A DNA stretch of 10,661 bases. It comes from an uncultured Lysobacterales bacterium (GTDB taxonomy: Bacteria > Pseudomonadota > Gammaproteobacteria > Xanthomonadales > SZUA-36). Both the position numbers and the translations under genes were made by a program. The notes beneath the pieces were generated by a model that made no database searches, was not told where the DNA came from, and saw only the letters and a list, made by a program, of their open reading frames with translations. The stretch covers positions 1-10,661 of the forward strand of contig CALJWY010000248.1 in assembly GCA_937974465.1 (NCBI GenBank), read 5' to 3'. Shown in pieces: positions 1 through 6,973 of the stretch (positions within the stretch are counted from its first letter, which is position 1; each line of letters opens with the position of its first letter).

Positions 1-719
1 TCGTACTTGCCGCTGAATCGCACCGTGTATTGCCGCCTTCCAACCTCATTGCTACCCGCTGAAATGTTTGCGTTTGCACCCAGCTCGCTGGAAACGGACG
101 TCAGGTCCAGGCCGATATTGGCTGCTTTGAAGGGGTCAAAGGTAATGCGAACCTCATGAGTTCGGCCGCCAAATGTACCGGTCCTGGATACTCCCGGCAC
201 CCTCTCCAGCCTCGTTACAACGGTATCTTCAAGAAAGTCCTGGTAAGACTCGATGGGCCGCTCATTTCCCGGCTTTTTAGCTACGGCGAACCAGGCAATT
301 ACTTTTTCAAATGAACTGCCGCCGACACTGATGACGGGCTCATTGGCATCCACAGGGTACCTTGGGACCTGGTTCAACCGGTTCATGACCTCGATAAGAG
401 CGCGGTTCATGTCCGTATCGATGGCAAATTCCAATTGTATGGAACCACTGCCAAAGCTTGACGTTGATGACATTCTGAGCAAACCGGGCACGCTGCGCAG
501 CACATCTTCCTGTGGCTCAATAATTTCTGACTCGATTTCATTGGGAGCAGAAGCGCGCCAGGGTGTCCGGATTGAAATCTCCGGCCGCTCGATTTCAGGG
601 GTCATCTGGATAGGCAACCTGAACATACTGATGGTGCCGAAAATCACCACGAGTATGCACGCCACGATCACGGCGACAGGGTTGCCCAAAGATAAACGCG
701 TTAAAGTCAAAACATTCAA
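1..719 (-). CDS. RND-family efflux permease, N-terminal part (cut by window edge)
   Basis: This is the N-terminal ~240 residues of an inner-membrane RND permease, the proton-driven pump of a tripartite efflux complex (roughly a quarter of the usual ~1,030 residues). The reading frame stays open from about 749 down to the left edge. Residues 14-34 form the first membrane helix, followed by RLPIQMTPEIERPEI and a porter-domain segment with EIIEPQEDVLRSVPGL, typical of HAE1-like RND proteins; a second porter segment begins near residue 155. There is no in-frame ATG at the start. TTG at 719 gives MNVLTLTRLSLGNP, which resembles family N-termini, but TAAGG at 724-720 abuts it; TTG at 710 is nine bases from that site. 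An ATG at 715 is out of frame and meets a stop after two codons. No adaptor (membrane fusion) gene lies immediately upstream, because the next gene is divergent. Family is confident; substrate and start are not. Confidence 0.9.
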   Translation of the reverse strand, partial: MNVLTLTRLSLGNPVAVIVACILVVIFGTISMFRLPIQMTPEIERPEISIRTPWRASAPNEIESEIIEPQEDVLRSVPGLLRMSSTSSFGSGSIQLEFAIDTDMNRALIEVMNRLNQVPRYPVDANEPVISVGGSSFEKVIAWFAVAKKPGNERPIESYQDFLEDTVVTRLERVPGVSRTGTFGGRTHEVRITFDPFKAANIGLDLTSVSSELGANANISAGSNEVGRRQYTVRFSGKY

Positions 720-770
720 CCTTATGGATTTTTGGCAACTATACCCGATTTATAGCACCGATAAGCACAC

Positions 771-799
771 GGCGGTTGATGAATTGCCAATTACCCGCC
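771..799. repeat. nested inverted repeat, possible operator
   Basis: An 11-bp palindrome AATTG-c-CAATT (782-792) sits inside a wider pair of arms, GGCGG (771-775) and CCGCC (795-799). It lies on the pump side of the divergent region, where a repressor of the RND gene would be expected to bind. The symmetry is seen directly; a binding role is inference, and an AT-rich 11-mer palindrome can arise by chance. Confidence 0.3.
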
Positions 800-821
800 A
801 CACAAGCATGAATTAGGCGAT

Positions 822-837
822 TTTCAGCTATCTGAAA
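822..837. repeat. perfect inverted repeat TTTCAG-ctat-CTGAAA, possible operator
   Basis: Two perfect 6-bp arms are separated by 4 bp. The site covers the position where a -35 box would lie for the candidate -10 TATTAT at 852-857, so a dimeric regulator bound here would block or help transcription of the GMC oxidoreductase. It does not match the LexA consensus. The repeat is seen; the operator role is inferred. Confidence 0.4.
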
Positions 838-883
838 GCGTATTTATTGGGTATTATGCAGACACCACTTCCGGAGTAAATTG

Positions 884-2458
884 ATGGAATACGACTACAT
901 TGTCGTAGGCGCCGGCTCTGCCGGCTGCGTCATGGCAAACCGCCTCAGTGAAAACCCTTCAAACCGCGTTTTATTGCTTGAAGCAGGCGCCTCAGACTAT
1001 AACCCGAACATCCATATTCCAGCGGGTTTAGCCAATTTGAGTAACAATACGAGCCTGAACTGGGCCTACTCGACCGAGCCCCAGAGCGAATTGCACCAGC
1101 GCGAACTCTTTTGGCCGCGGGGCAAGGTTCTCGGCGGTTCCAGCGCGATCAACGCAATGATTTACCTGCGCGGCCAACCTGAAGATTACGATAGCTGGGC
1201 AGCTTTGGGTAATGCCGGCTGGGATTTCGAGAGTGTTTTGCCCTATTTTCTCAAGTCGCAGGATCAGCAGCGGGGCGCCTCCCGCCTGCATGGGAGCGGT
1301 GGGCCACTATCCGTTCAGGACCTGAGACATGTCAATCCTCTAACCAGGGTGTTTATCCAGGCTGCTGAACAGGCAGGTTACCCCTTGAACAATGATTTCA
1401 ACGGCGAACAACAGGCTGGATTTGGCATCTACCAGGTGACCCAGCGAAAGGGCCGGCGCTGCAGTGCAGCTACCGCTTACCTTAAACCAGCGCTCAAGCG
1501 GCCAAACTTAACTGTCATAACAAAGGCCCTCGCAGAAAAAGTACTGTTGGACAATCACCGCGCAACAGGAATCCAGGTCTCCCATAAAGGCCGCTCCCGT
1601 CAATTCCATGGTGGGGAAATCATACTCAGCGGCGGCGCAATCAACTCACCCCAATTGTTAATGCTGTCGGGCATCGGACCGGCTGAACATCTGCGTTCGC
1701 TTGGTATCAGGCCTGACCATCCGCTCGAGGGTGTTGGCCAGAACCTACAGGACCACCTCGATATTTGTACACTCGCTGCGAGCTCCAGCAGTGACACCTA
1801 CGACAAGACCAGCCGCATACTTGCCGGCATCAGGTATCTGCTAACGCAATCGGGCCCTGCTTCTTCCAACCTCGCTGAAGGCGGTGGTTTTGTATGTAGC
1901 CGGTTGGCAACAGATCAACGGCCTGACCTGCAGTTTCACTTTGTTCCCGGCCTGTTGGATGATCATGGGCGCAACGTCATGCCCGGCCGGGGCATGACCA
2001 TTCATGCCTGCCCATTGCGTCCGCAAAGTCGCGGCGAGATATTGCTTAAATCTGCAGATCCTGCCACCGCGCCAACCATGCAACCCAACTACCTGCAGTC
2101 CGGGCAGGATCTTGAGTTGATGCTTGAAGGCGCGCGCTTTGCAACGGAGATTTTCAGCCAGGATGTGTTCAAGCCCTACGTTGACGGCTTTATATATCCA
2201 GAGCCATCCGTCAAAACCCGGGACCAGAAGATTGATTTTATTCGCCGTAAGGCGGAAACCGTCTATCATCCAATCGGCACCTGCAAAATGGGTAATGACG
2301 CGATGGCTGTTGTTGATGCAGACCTGAAGGTGCACAGCCTGGATAATCTTCGCGTGGTGGATGCGTCTGTTATGCCGGAACTGGTATCAGGTAATACCAA
2401 TGCACCGACAATGATGATTGCTGAAAAATGTGCCGACTCCATGCTGAATGGAGTCTGA
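884..2458 (+). CDS. GMC-family FAD-dependent oxidoreductase (alcohol/choline dehydrogenase-like)
   Basis: This is a flavoenzyme of the glucose-methanol-choline family, which oxidises an alcohol to an aldehyde with FAD. The 524-residue protein opens with the dinucleotide-binding motif GAGSAG (9-14) and an acidic strand end LLEAG (31-35). GMC signature 1 is GKVLGGSSAIN (80-90), and signature 2 is SGGAINSPQLLMLSGIG (249-265). The catalytic His is H462 in YHPIGTCKMG, and the partner residue is N506 in GNTNAPTMM, as in choline dehydrogenases and AlkJ-type alcohol dehydrogenases. No signal peptide is seen. I chose ATG at 884 rather than TTG at 881, because GGAG at 873-876 is seven bases from the ATG. 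At 524 residues it is slightly shorter than BetA or AlkJ (~555). There is no BetB or BetI neighbour, so a choline-specific role is not supported; the substrate is unknown. Confidence 0.93.
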   Translation: MEYDYIVVGAGSAGCVMANRLSENPSNRVLLLEAGASDYNPNIHIPAGLANLSNNTSLNWAYSTEPQSELHQRELFWPRGKVLGGSSAINAMIYLRGQPEDYDSWAALGNAGWDFESVLPYFLKSQDQQRGASRLHGSGGPLSVQDLRHVNPLTRVFIQAAEQAGYPLNNDFNGEQQAGFGIYQVTQRKGRRCSAATAYLKPALKRPNLTVITKALAEKVLLDNHRATGIQVSHKGRSRQFHGGEIILSGGAINSPQLLMLSGIGPAEHLRSLGIRPDHPLEGVGQNLQDHLDICTLAASSSSDTYDKTSRILAGIRYLLTQSGPASSNLAEGGGFVCSRLATDQRPDLQFHFVPGLLDDHGRNVMPGRGMTIHACPLRPQSRGEILLKSADPATAPTMQPNYLQSGQDLELMLEGARFATEIFSQDVFKPYVDGFIYPEPSVKTRDQKIDFIRRKAETVYHPIGTCKMGNDAMAVVDADLKVHSLDNLRVVDASVMPELVSGNTNAPTMMIAEKCADSMLNGV

Positions 2459-2485
2459 AATAGCGGGCTTTGTGCAGCTTCCAAT

Positions 2486-2518
2486 CTGAAGTGTGTACAG
2501 CTGGCGCGCTGTCTTCAG
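2486..2518. terminator. bulged hairpin between convergent genes, possible bidirectional terminator
   Basis: CTGAAG (2486-2491) pairs with CTTCAG (2513-2518), and ACAGC (2497-2501) pairs with GCTGT (2508-2512), giving 11 base pairs with a five-base bulge TGTGT and a six-base loop. It lies 27 bases after the GMC stop and six bases after the M48 peptidase stop, the expected place for a shared terminator. Neither strand has a T-tract after the stem, so it is not a canonical Rho-independent terminator. Confidence 0.35.
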
Positions 2519-2524
2519 CAGCGT

Positions 2525-4453
2525 TCAGATATCAGCGTCCGGCTCACCACCACTGATCATGGGAAGCGGGACGTGAATGACCGAGCAAACCACGCGCAAT
2601 AATTCCATTTCAGCAACCGCAACTCGATTGTCCGCCATAACCGTTGCAATCAGGGCTTTGACAAGCTTGCTTTTATCGGCTGGCCTAAGCCGGTCAAGTG
2701 CCGCCAGGGTGCTGTCGAGGATATCCGCCCAACTGTCAACCTGGGGCATTGTTGTATTTGCATCGACTTCCAGGCTTTCACAACCGGCACGAAAGGCCCG
2801 CTTAACATCTTCATCGCTTTTGTTGCCATGCAAAGCAAGCACGGCTATTACCTGGACTGCCTTGTCTATGACTTGCTGAATCGACTTTCTGCCTGACATT
2901 CTGACACTTTGCGGGTTCACTGACTCCCACAGATGCTGGGTAATTATTTTTGCCATCAGGTACTCAAAAACATCGGTCAGGCCATCAGCCTCACTCAAGG
3001 CCTTGACCGTGGCCAGTACGCGCTTGACGTAATCAGGCGGTCTGCGTTTGAGCTCGGGCATGGCTATCTCCAGCAACGGCAGGCGTTGCTCCCGTGCCAG
3101 CTGGGGAGCCGCATCAAGCAGGCCTCTTACCTTGCTTTCACTGTCGCTACCCATATGCGTTGCAACCGCCAGCAACTGCTGCTCCCGAACCTCGGCTTGC
3201 CGGTCCATCAGGCTGTAAAACAGCACTTCTGTTGCCCACTGGTTGGAATGTGCCGCCCTGCTGATATCTTCCGGGATCGACGCTGCAAGGGCAGCCGCCA
3301 TCAGGATCCTGGAGAAGTCCGGGTTGCCAATCTGGTCGACCAGGTTGTCCGCGTCGAACATCGAGGCGCCACCCCGCGCTGCCTTCTGCTCTCTATTCGC
3401 CTGCTCTTCAGCTGCAAGCCTTTCCTGCCGCTGAATGTTCTTTGCGAGCTGTACGAGATCATCAGGATTAAAAGAACTGTCGATACGCCGGATGCGCTGG
3501 CTCATGGGTGGATGGGTCGAAAACATGCTCATTTTTTCACCCGCCCCAAACAACATGTGGCTGACCTCTTCAGTTTCCACATTCAGGTATGACGCGTCAC
3601 TGTAGACCGCAATTTTCTTGAGCGCGCCGGCAATCCCGTCCGGGTCACGGGTAAACTGCACAGCCGATGCATCCGCCAGGTACTCACGTTGTCGCGACAC
3701 CGCCGACTTTATCCAACGACCAAAAAACAAGCCAATGTAACCTACCACGGTCACCGCAACGGCAATGATCACCACGGCCCCGGCGTTGCTGTTTTTTGAC
3801 CGGCCCATGTAGTAGGAACCATGCAAAACACGACGCCCGATCAGCGCCAGCACAAGGATGCCAAATAACGCGCCCATCAGGCGGATATTGAGACGCATAT
3901 CGCCATTGAAAATATGGCTGAACTCATGCGCAATCACACCTTGTAGTTCGTTACGGTTTAACTTCTCGAGAGCCCCGCGGGTCACCGCGACTGCAGCATC
4001 CGCGGGTGTGAAGCCAGCCGCGAATGCATTGATCGCGGATTCCTGCTCCAGAACGTAAATCTCCGGCACCGGAATACCGGAAGCCAAGGCTATTTCCTCA
4101 ACAACGTTATAAAGGCGTCTGCGTTGCGGGTCCTGCGCATCGGCTTCAACCAGGACGCCACCAAGATCACGTGCAACCTTGCCCCCACCCGAGCGCAGCG
4201 CTGCTGTTTTGAACAGGCTGGCGACCACAACGACCCCCGTTGTAACCAACGCGCCAAGCATCAGTGTGGATGCATTGGTCTTGAGTGTTTGTAGTGTAAA
4301 TACGCCCTGTTGATTCTCAGTATCCATCAACCCGAAGGCGACCAGGATGGCGAAGTCGATAACTGCGACAATGGAGATGACCGCCAGAATAAAAAGGAAA
4401 ACCAGCCAACGGCTCTGGCGCCGCGCCTTCTCCTGGAATTCAAAAAAATTCAT
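2525..4453 (-). CDS. membrane M48-family metalloprotease (HtpX-like) with long C-terminal extension
   Basis: This is a predicted inner-membrane zinc endopeptidase of 642 residues. It has two N-terminal membrane helices (about 16-41 and 63-82), then the M48 domain with HEFSH (176-180): His176 and His180 bind zinc and Glu177 is catalytic. Two more hydrophobic segments follow (191-207, 224-244), and the third ligand is Glu257 in REYLADASA. FSTHPP (311-316) is the usual HtpX-type end motif. HtpX itself stops near 290 residues, whereas this protein continues about 320 more. That part has a charged, probably coiled segment (332-360), several helical stretches, and a last ~60 residues (KLVKALIATVMADNR, then an E-E-L-L-type helix) that resemble TerB-like domains; this is inference from pattern. 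The ATG at 4453 has only a weak ribosome site. The gene lies 69 bases after lemA on the same strand; LemA/M48 pairing is known in many bacteria. A quality-control role is plausible; substrate unknown. Confidence 0.9.
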   Translation of the reverse strand: MNFFEFQEKARRQSRWLVFLFILAVISIVAVIDFAILVAFGLMDTENQQGVFTLQTLKTNASTLMLGALVTTGVVVVASLFKTAALRSGGGKVARDLGGVLVEADAQDPQRRRLYNVVEEIALASGIPVPEIYVLEQESAINAFAAGFTPADAAVAVTRGALEKLNRNELQGVIAHEFSHIFNGDMRLNIRLMGALFGILVLALIGRRVLHGSYYMGRSKNSNAGAVVIIAVAVTVVGYIGLFFGRWIKSAVSRQREYLADASAVQFTRDPDGIAGALKKIAVYSDASYLNVETEEVSHMLFGAGEKMSMFSTHPPMSQRIRRIDSSFNPDDLVQLAKNIQRQERLAAEEQANREQKAARGGASMFDADNLVDQIGNPDFSRILMAAALAASIPEDISRAAHSNQWATEVLFYSLMDRQAEVREQQLLAVATHMGSDSESKVRGLLDAAPQLAREQRLPLLEIAMPELKRRPPDYVKRVLATVKALSEADGLTDVFEYLMAKIITQHLWESVNPQSVRMSGRKSIQQVIDKAVQVIAVLALHGNKSDEDVKRAFRAGCESLEVDANTTMPQVDSWADILDSTLAALDRLRPADKSKLVKALIATVMADNRVAVAEMELLRVVCSVIHVPLPMISGGEPDADI

Positions 4454-4483
4454 TTAGGCCAGCCTGGGTTCAACGTTACAAAT

Positions 4484-4504
4484 GGCCTTCCTCGCTGGAA
4501 GACC
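4484..4504. repeat. small hairpin in the lemA-M48 intergenic gap
   Basis: CTTCC (4487-4491) and GGAAG (4497-4501) form a 5-bp stem with a TCGCT loop, extended by a GG/CC pair beyond one mismatch. It lies between the lemA stop and the M48 start and has no T-tract, so it is more likely to affect mRNA stability or partial termination than to end the transcript. It is short enough to be chance. Confidence 0.25.
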
Positions 4505-4522
4505 ATCGCAAGCAATCACTGA

Positions 4523-5107
4523 CTAAAACGAAACCTGTGGCACTTCGCGCTTGGCCTCATCCTCAATCTCCAATAACTCTGCCTGTTGAAAGCTAAACCA
4601 ACCGGCAAAAAAGTTGTTGGGGAAAGATTCGCGCAAGGTGTTGTATTGCATCACCGAGTCATTATACGCCTGGCGGGCAAAGGCAACCTTGTTTTCGGTC
4701 GTGGTGAGTTCCTCGGACAGCTGCATCATATTTTGATTGGCCTTCAAATCCGGATAAGATTCTGAAAGCGCAAATAACCTGCCAAGTGCCCCCGATAAAC
4801 CCTGCTCAGCCTGCGCCAGTTGCTTCATCGCCTCTGGATCAGATGGATCTTTTGCAGCGGTTTTAAGGCCGGCAACCGCCATATTACGGGCTGTGATAAC
4901 TGCTTCCAGGGTCTCACGCTCATGCTTCATGTAACCCTTGGCCGTTTCAACCAGGTTGGGTATCAGGTCATGACGACGCGTAAGTTGAACATCGATTTGT
5001 GCAAATGCATTTTTGAACCGGTTTCTGCCTGCGACCAGTCGGTTGTAGATTGATATCGCAAGAAAAATTCCACCTACTATTAAGGCAAGTACTATCCAAC
5101 TCATCAT
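4523..5107 (-). CDS. lemA: LemA family membrane protein
   Basis: LemA proteins have one N-terminal membrane helix and a long helical bundle facing, by family prediction, outward. The biochemical function is not established. The 194-residue sequence has a hydrophobic helix at 4-20, the hallmark block AFAQIDVQLTRRHDLIPNLV (34-53), and a second conserved block at 118-156 (YPDLKAN, then TENKVAFARQAYND, then YN). Length matches the family. Two ATG codons are adjacent: GGAGG at 5114-5110 is two bases from the first (5107) and five from the second (5104), so the 193-residue form may be the real product. The gene is followed by the M48 metalloprotease on the same strand, which fits a two-gene unit. 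It is unrelated to the Pseudomonas sensor kinase formerly called LemA (GacS). Confidence 0.95.
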   Translation of the reverse strand: MMSWIVLALIVGGIFLAISIYNRLVAGRNRFKNAFAQIDVQLTRRHDLIPNLVETAKGYMKHERETLEAVITARNMAVAGLKTAAKDPSDPEAMKQLAQAEQGLSGALGRLFALSESYPDLKANQNMMQLSEELTTTENKVAFARQAYNDSVMQYNTLRESFPNNFFAGWFSFQQAELLEIEDEAKREVPQVSF

Positions 5108-5140
5108 AACCTCCGTTCTCTACAGCCCTGTCTTTGGGAA

Positions 5141-5149
5141 ATTCTAGCA
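5141..5149 (-). promoter_or_regulatory. candidate extended -10 promoter of lemA-M48 unit
   Basis: On the minus strand the sequence reads TGCTAGAAT (5149-5141), an extended -10 (TGn followed by a near-consensus hexamer), 33 bases upstream of the first lemA ATG. No good -35 lies 17 bases further upstream, but extended -10 promoters often lack one. It falls in the 72-bp gap after the glnS stop, so the pair could be transcribed on its own even if glnS transcripts also read through. Confidence 0.5.
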
Positions 5150-5179
5150 AATTAGTCCGGGTGGTGAGTGTGTCTTAGG

Positions 5180-6856
5180 TCACCTGTTAATTTTTGCCCA
5201 GGAATCCCGCAATGATACCGTCCTGTTCAGAATAGGCCGGTCGGAATTAGCACTATCCTCATCAATGGTGAAGTAACCCACCCGCTCAAACTGGAAATAA
5301 TCACCAGGCTTACCTTTGCTTACCACCGGTTCAACGATGGCATTGTCAACAATATCCAGTGAGTGCGGATTGAGGAACTCACGATAATCCCTGTCCTTAT
5401 CAGCCAATGGATTGGGCACGTTGAAAAGACGGTCATACATGCGTACTTCGGCGGTGAGGCCATGTTCTACTGAAACCCAGTGGATCGTGCCCTTAACCTT
5501 TCTGGCGGCACCAGGCAGGCCACTGCGGCTGTCAGGATCATACTCACAGTGTATTTCCACGACCTTTCCTTCCGCATCCTTGACAAAATCGACACACTTG
5601 ATGATAAACGCGTTGCGTAATCGAACTTCACCACCAGGCTTCAAGCGGAAGAACTTGCGTGGAGGCTCTTCCATAAAGTCGCCACGCTCAATCCAGAGTT
5701 CGCGGCCCATCGGGACCTGGCGAAGACCCATCTCGGGCTTTTGCGGATGCAGGGGTGCTTCCAGCCACTCAGACTCACCCTCGGGATAATTGGTCAGAAT
5801 GACTTTAACGGGATCAAGCACAGCCATGGCCCTGGGTGCATTTTCGTTCATGTCATTGCGAACTGCATTTTCCAGAACACCCACCGGGATAATGCTGTCA
5901 GCCTTGGCAACACCGGCCTCCTTCCAGAACGTGCGAATCGATTTAGCGGTATATCCGCGACGACGCAACCCTGCAATGGTCGGCATACGCGGGTCGTCCC
6001 AGCCGGATACATGTCCTTCCTCGACCAGTTCTCTGAGCTTGCGCTTGCTCATGACGGTAAAATCCAGGTTGCCACGGGCAAACTCTATCTGCCGCGGGTG
6101 GCAGGGCGCCGGGATATTATCGAGAAACCAGTTATACAGCGGCCGGTGGTCTTCAAACTCGAGGGTGCAAATAGAGTGGGTAATACCTTCGATAGCATCT
6201 GAAATTCCATGCGCCCAATCGTACATGGGATAAATGTTCCACTTATCCCCGGTGCGATGATGCGGGACCTTGCGAATCCGGTAGATGGCCGGGTCACGCA
6301 TGTGCATATTGCCCGAGGTCATATCAATACGTGCCCGCAGCAAATGTTCACCGTCTGCGAATTCACCATTTTTCATCCGCTCGAACAGATCAAGGTTTTC
6401 CTCGACCGAGCGATTGCGATAGGGGCTTTCCTTACCTTCAACACCAAATGACCCGCGACTGGAACGCACGGCTTCGGCATCCTGGCTATCAACATACGCT
6501 TTGCCGTTCTTTATCAGGTAAATTGCATATTCATACAGCTGCTGAAAATAATCCGATGCATGACGCAATTCATTCCATTCGAAACCAAGCCAACGCACAT
6601 CATTCATGATGGCTTGCGCAAAATCCTCGCTTTCTTTCAGTGGATTGGTATCATCGAAACGCAAATTCGTTGTGCCACCAAACTCGGCAGCCAATCCGAA
6701 ATTTAAACAAATGGACTTGGCATGGCCAATATGCAAATGGCCATTGGGCTCGGGTGGGAACCTGGTCGCGATCTTGTCGTGTTTGCCGGATTCAAGATCA
6801 TTGATAACGATATTGCGTATAAAGTTGCTTACCGGTGGAGTCTGGTCTTTATTCAA
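5180..6856 (-). CDS. glnS: glutaminyl-tRNA synthetase
   Basis: This cytosolic class Ic synthetase charges tRNA-Gln with glutamine using ATP. The protein is 558 residues, against 554 in E. coli. The ATP-binding signature HIGH is at 42-45, within FPPEPNGHLHIGHAKS, and the KMSKS-type loop VMSKRK is at 268-273. The Rossmann fold and inserted acceptor-binding domain are followed by the two C-terminal beta-barrels that read the anticodon (about residue 340 onward), all complete. PPEPNGHLHIGH, rather than the usual GluRS motif, separates it from glutamyl-tRNA synthetase. The start codon is TTG at 6856: AAAGG at 6869-6865 is eight bases away and no in-frame ATG lies upstream before a stop. It is divergent from the symporter gene and lies 72 bases upstream of lemA. 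No terminator is evident after it. Confidence 0.98.
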   Translation of the reverse strand: MNKDQTPPVSNFIRNIVINDLESGKHDKIATRFPPEPNGHLHIGHAKSICLNFGLAAEFGGTTNLRFDDTNPLKESEDFAQAIMNDVRWLGFEWNELRHASDYFQQLYEYAIYLIKNGKAYVDSQDAEAVRSSRGSFGVEGKESPYRNRSVEENLDLFERMKNGEFADGEHLLRARIDMTSGNMHMRDPAIYRIRKVPHHRTGDKWNIYPMYDWAHGISDAIEGITHSICTLEFEDHRPLYNWFLDNIPAPCHPRQIEFARGNLDFTVMSKRKLRELVEEGHVSGWDDPRMPTIAGLRRRGYTAKSIRTFWKEAGVAKADSIIPVGVLENAVRNDMNENAPRAMAVLDPVKVILTNYPEGESEWLEAPLHPQKPEMGLRQVPMGRELWIERGDFMEEPPRKFFRLKPGGEVRLRNAFIIKCVDFVKDAEGKVVEIHCEYDPDSRSGLPGAARKVKGTIHWVSVEHGLTAEVRMYDRLFNVPNPLADKDRDYREFLNPHSLDIVDNAIVEPVVSKGKPGDYFQFERVGYFTIDEDSANSDRPILNRTVSLRDSWAKINR

Positions 6857-6973
6857 TTTACTAGCCTTTAGCGGTTCTGATATATAGTTGTATGCAAGAC
6901 GTGGATTCTATCCCATAACGAATGTGCTTCCACTACAGATCACCTAATTATTAACAATAAATGCGGAAAAACG
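6857..6973. promoter_or_regulatory. divergent promoter region of glnS and the symporter
   Basis: This AT-rich 117-bp gap must contain start signals for both genes. On the glnS side, TATATAT (6886-6880, minus) lies 23 bases upstream of the TTG start and is the best -10 candidate, with a poor -35. On the symporter side, TAATTATTAA (6945-6954) could hold a -10, again without a clear -35. The ribosome site for the symporter is CGGA at 6964-6967. No clear operator symmetry or riboswitch fold was found. Confidence 0.35.

Larger units (their letters stand above)
720..883. promoter_or_regulatory. divergent control region between RND pump and GMC oxidoreductase
   Basis: This non-coding stretch must hold the promoters of both flanking genes unless longer transcripts enter. 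For the plus-strand oxidoreductase, TATTAT at 852-857 is a reasonable -10, without a good -35 at the right distance. For the minus-strand pump, TATAAA (754-749) and TATAGT (743-738) are possible -10 elements, also without a convincing -35. Two inverted repeats, listed separately, lie inside. Seen: the motifs. Inferred: their use. The weak -35 boxes would fit activator-dependent or repressible promoters, but no regulator gene is visible in the window. Confidence 0.4.

Noticed and set aside
253..816. 187-codon open frame on the plus strand over the RND gene
   Set aside because: It is antisense to a clear RND permease reading frame, has no recognisable domain or good ribosome site, and has low-complexity, shadow-like composition.
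1841..2335. 164-codon minus-strand open frame inside the GMC gene
   Set aside because: It is antisense to conserved GMC sequence including the catalytic His region, and no domain is recognisable.
2933..3592. 219-codon open frame on the plus strand inside the M48 gene
   Set aside because: It lies fully antisense to the M48 peptidase coding sequence, which has intact zinc motifs; the translation shows no family features.
5163..5184. Possible glnS terminator formed by GGTGA and TCACC
   Set aside because: The stem is only 5 bp with a long loop, overlaps the stop codon and has no T-tract.
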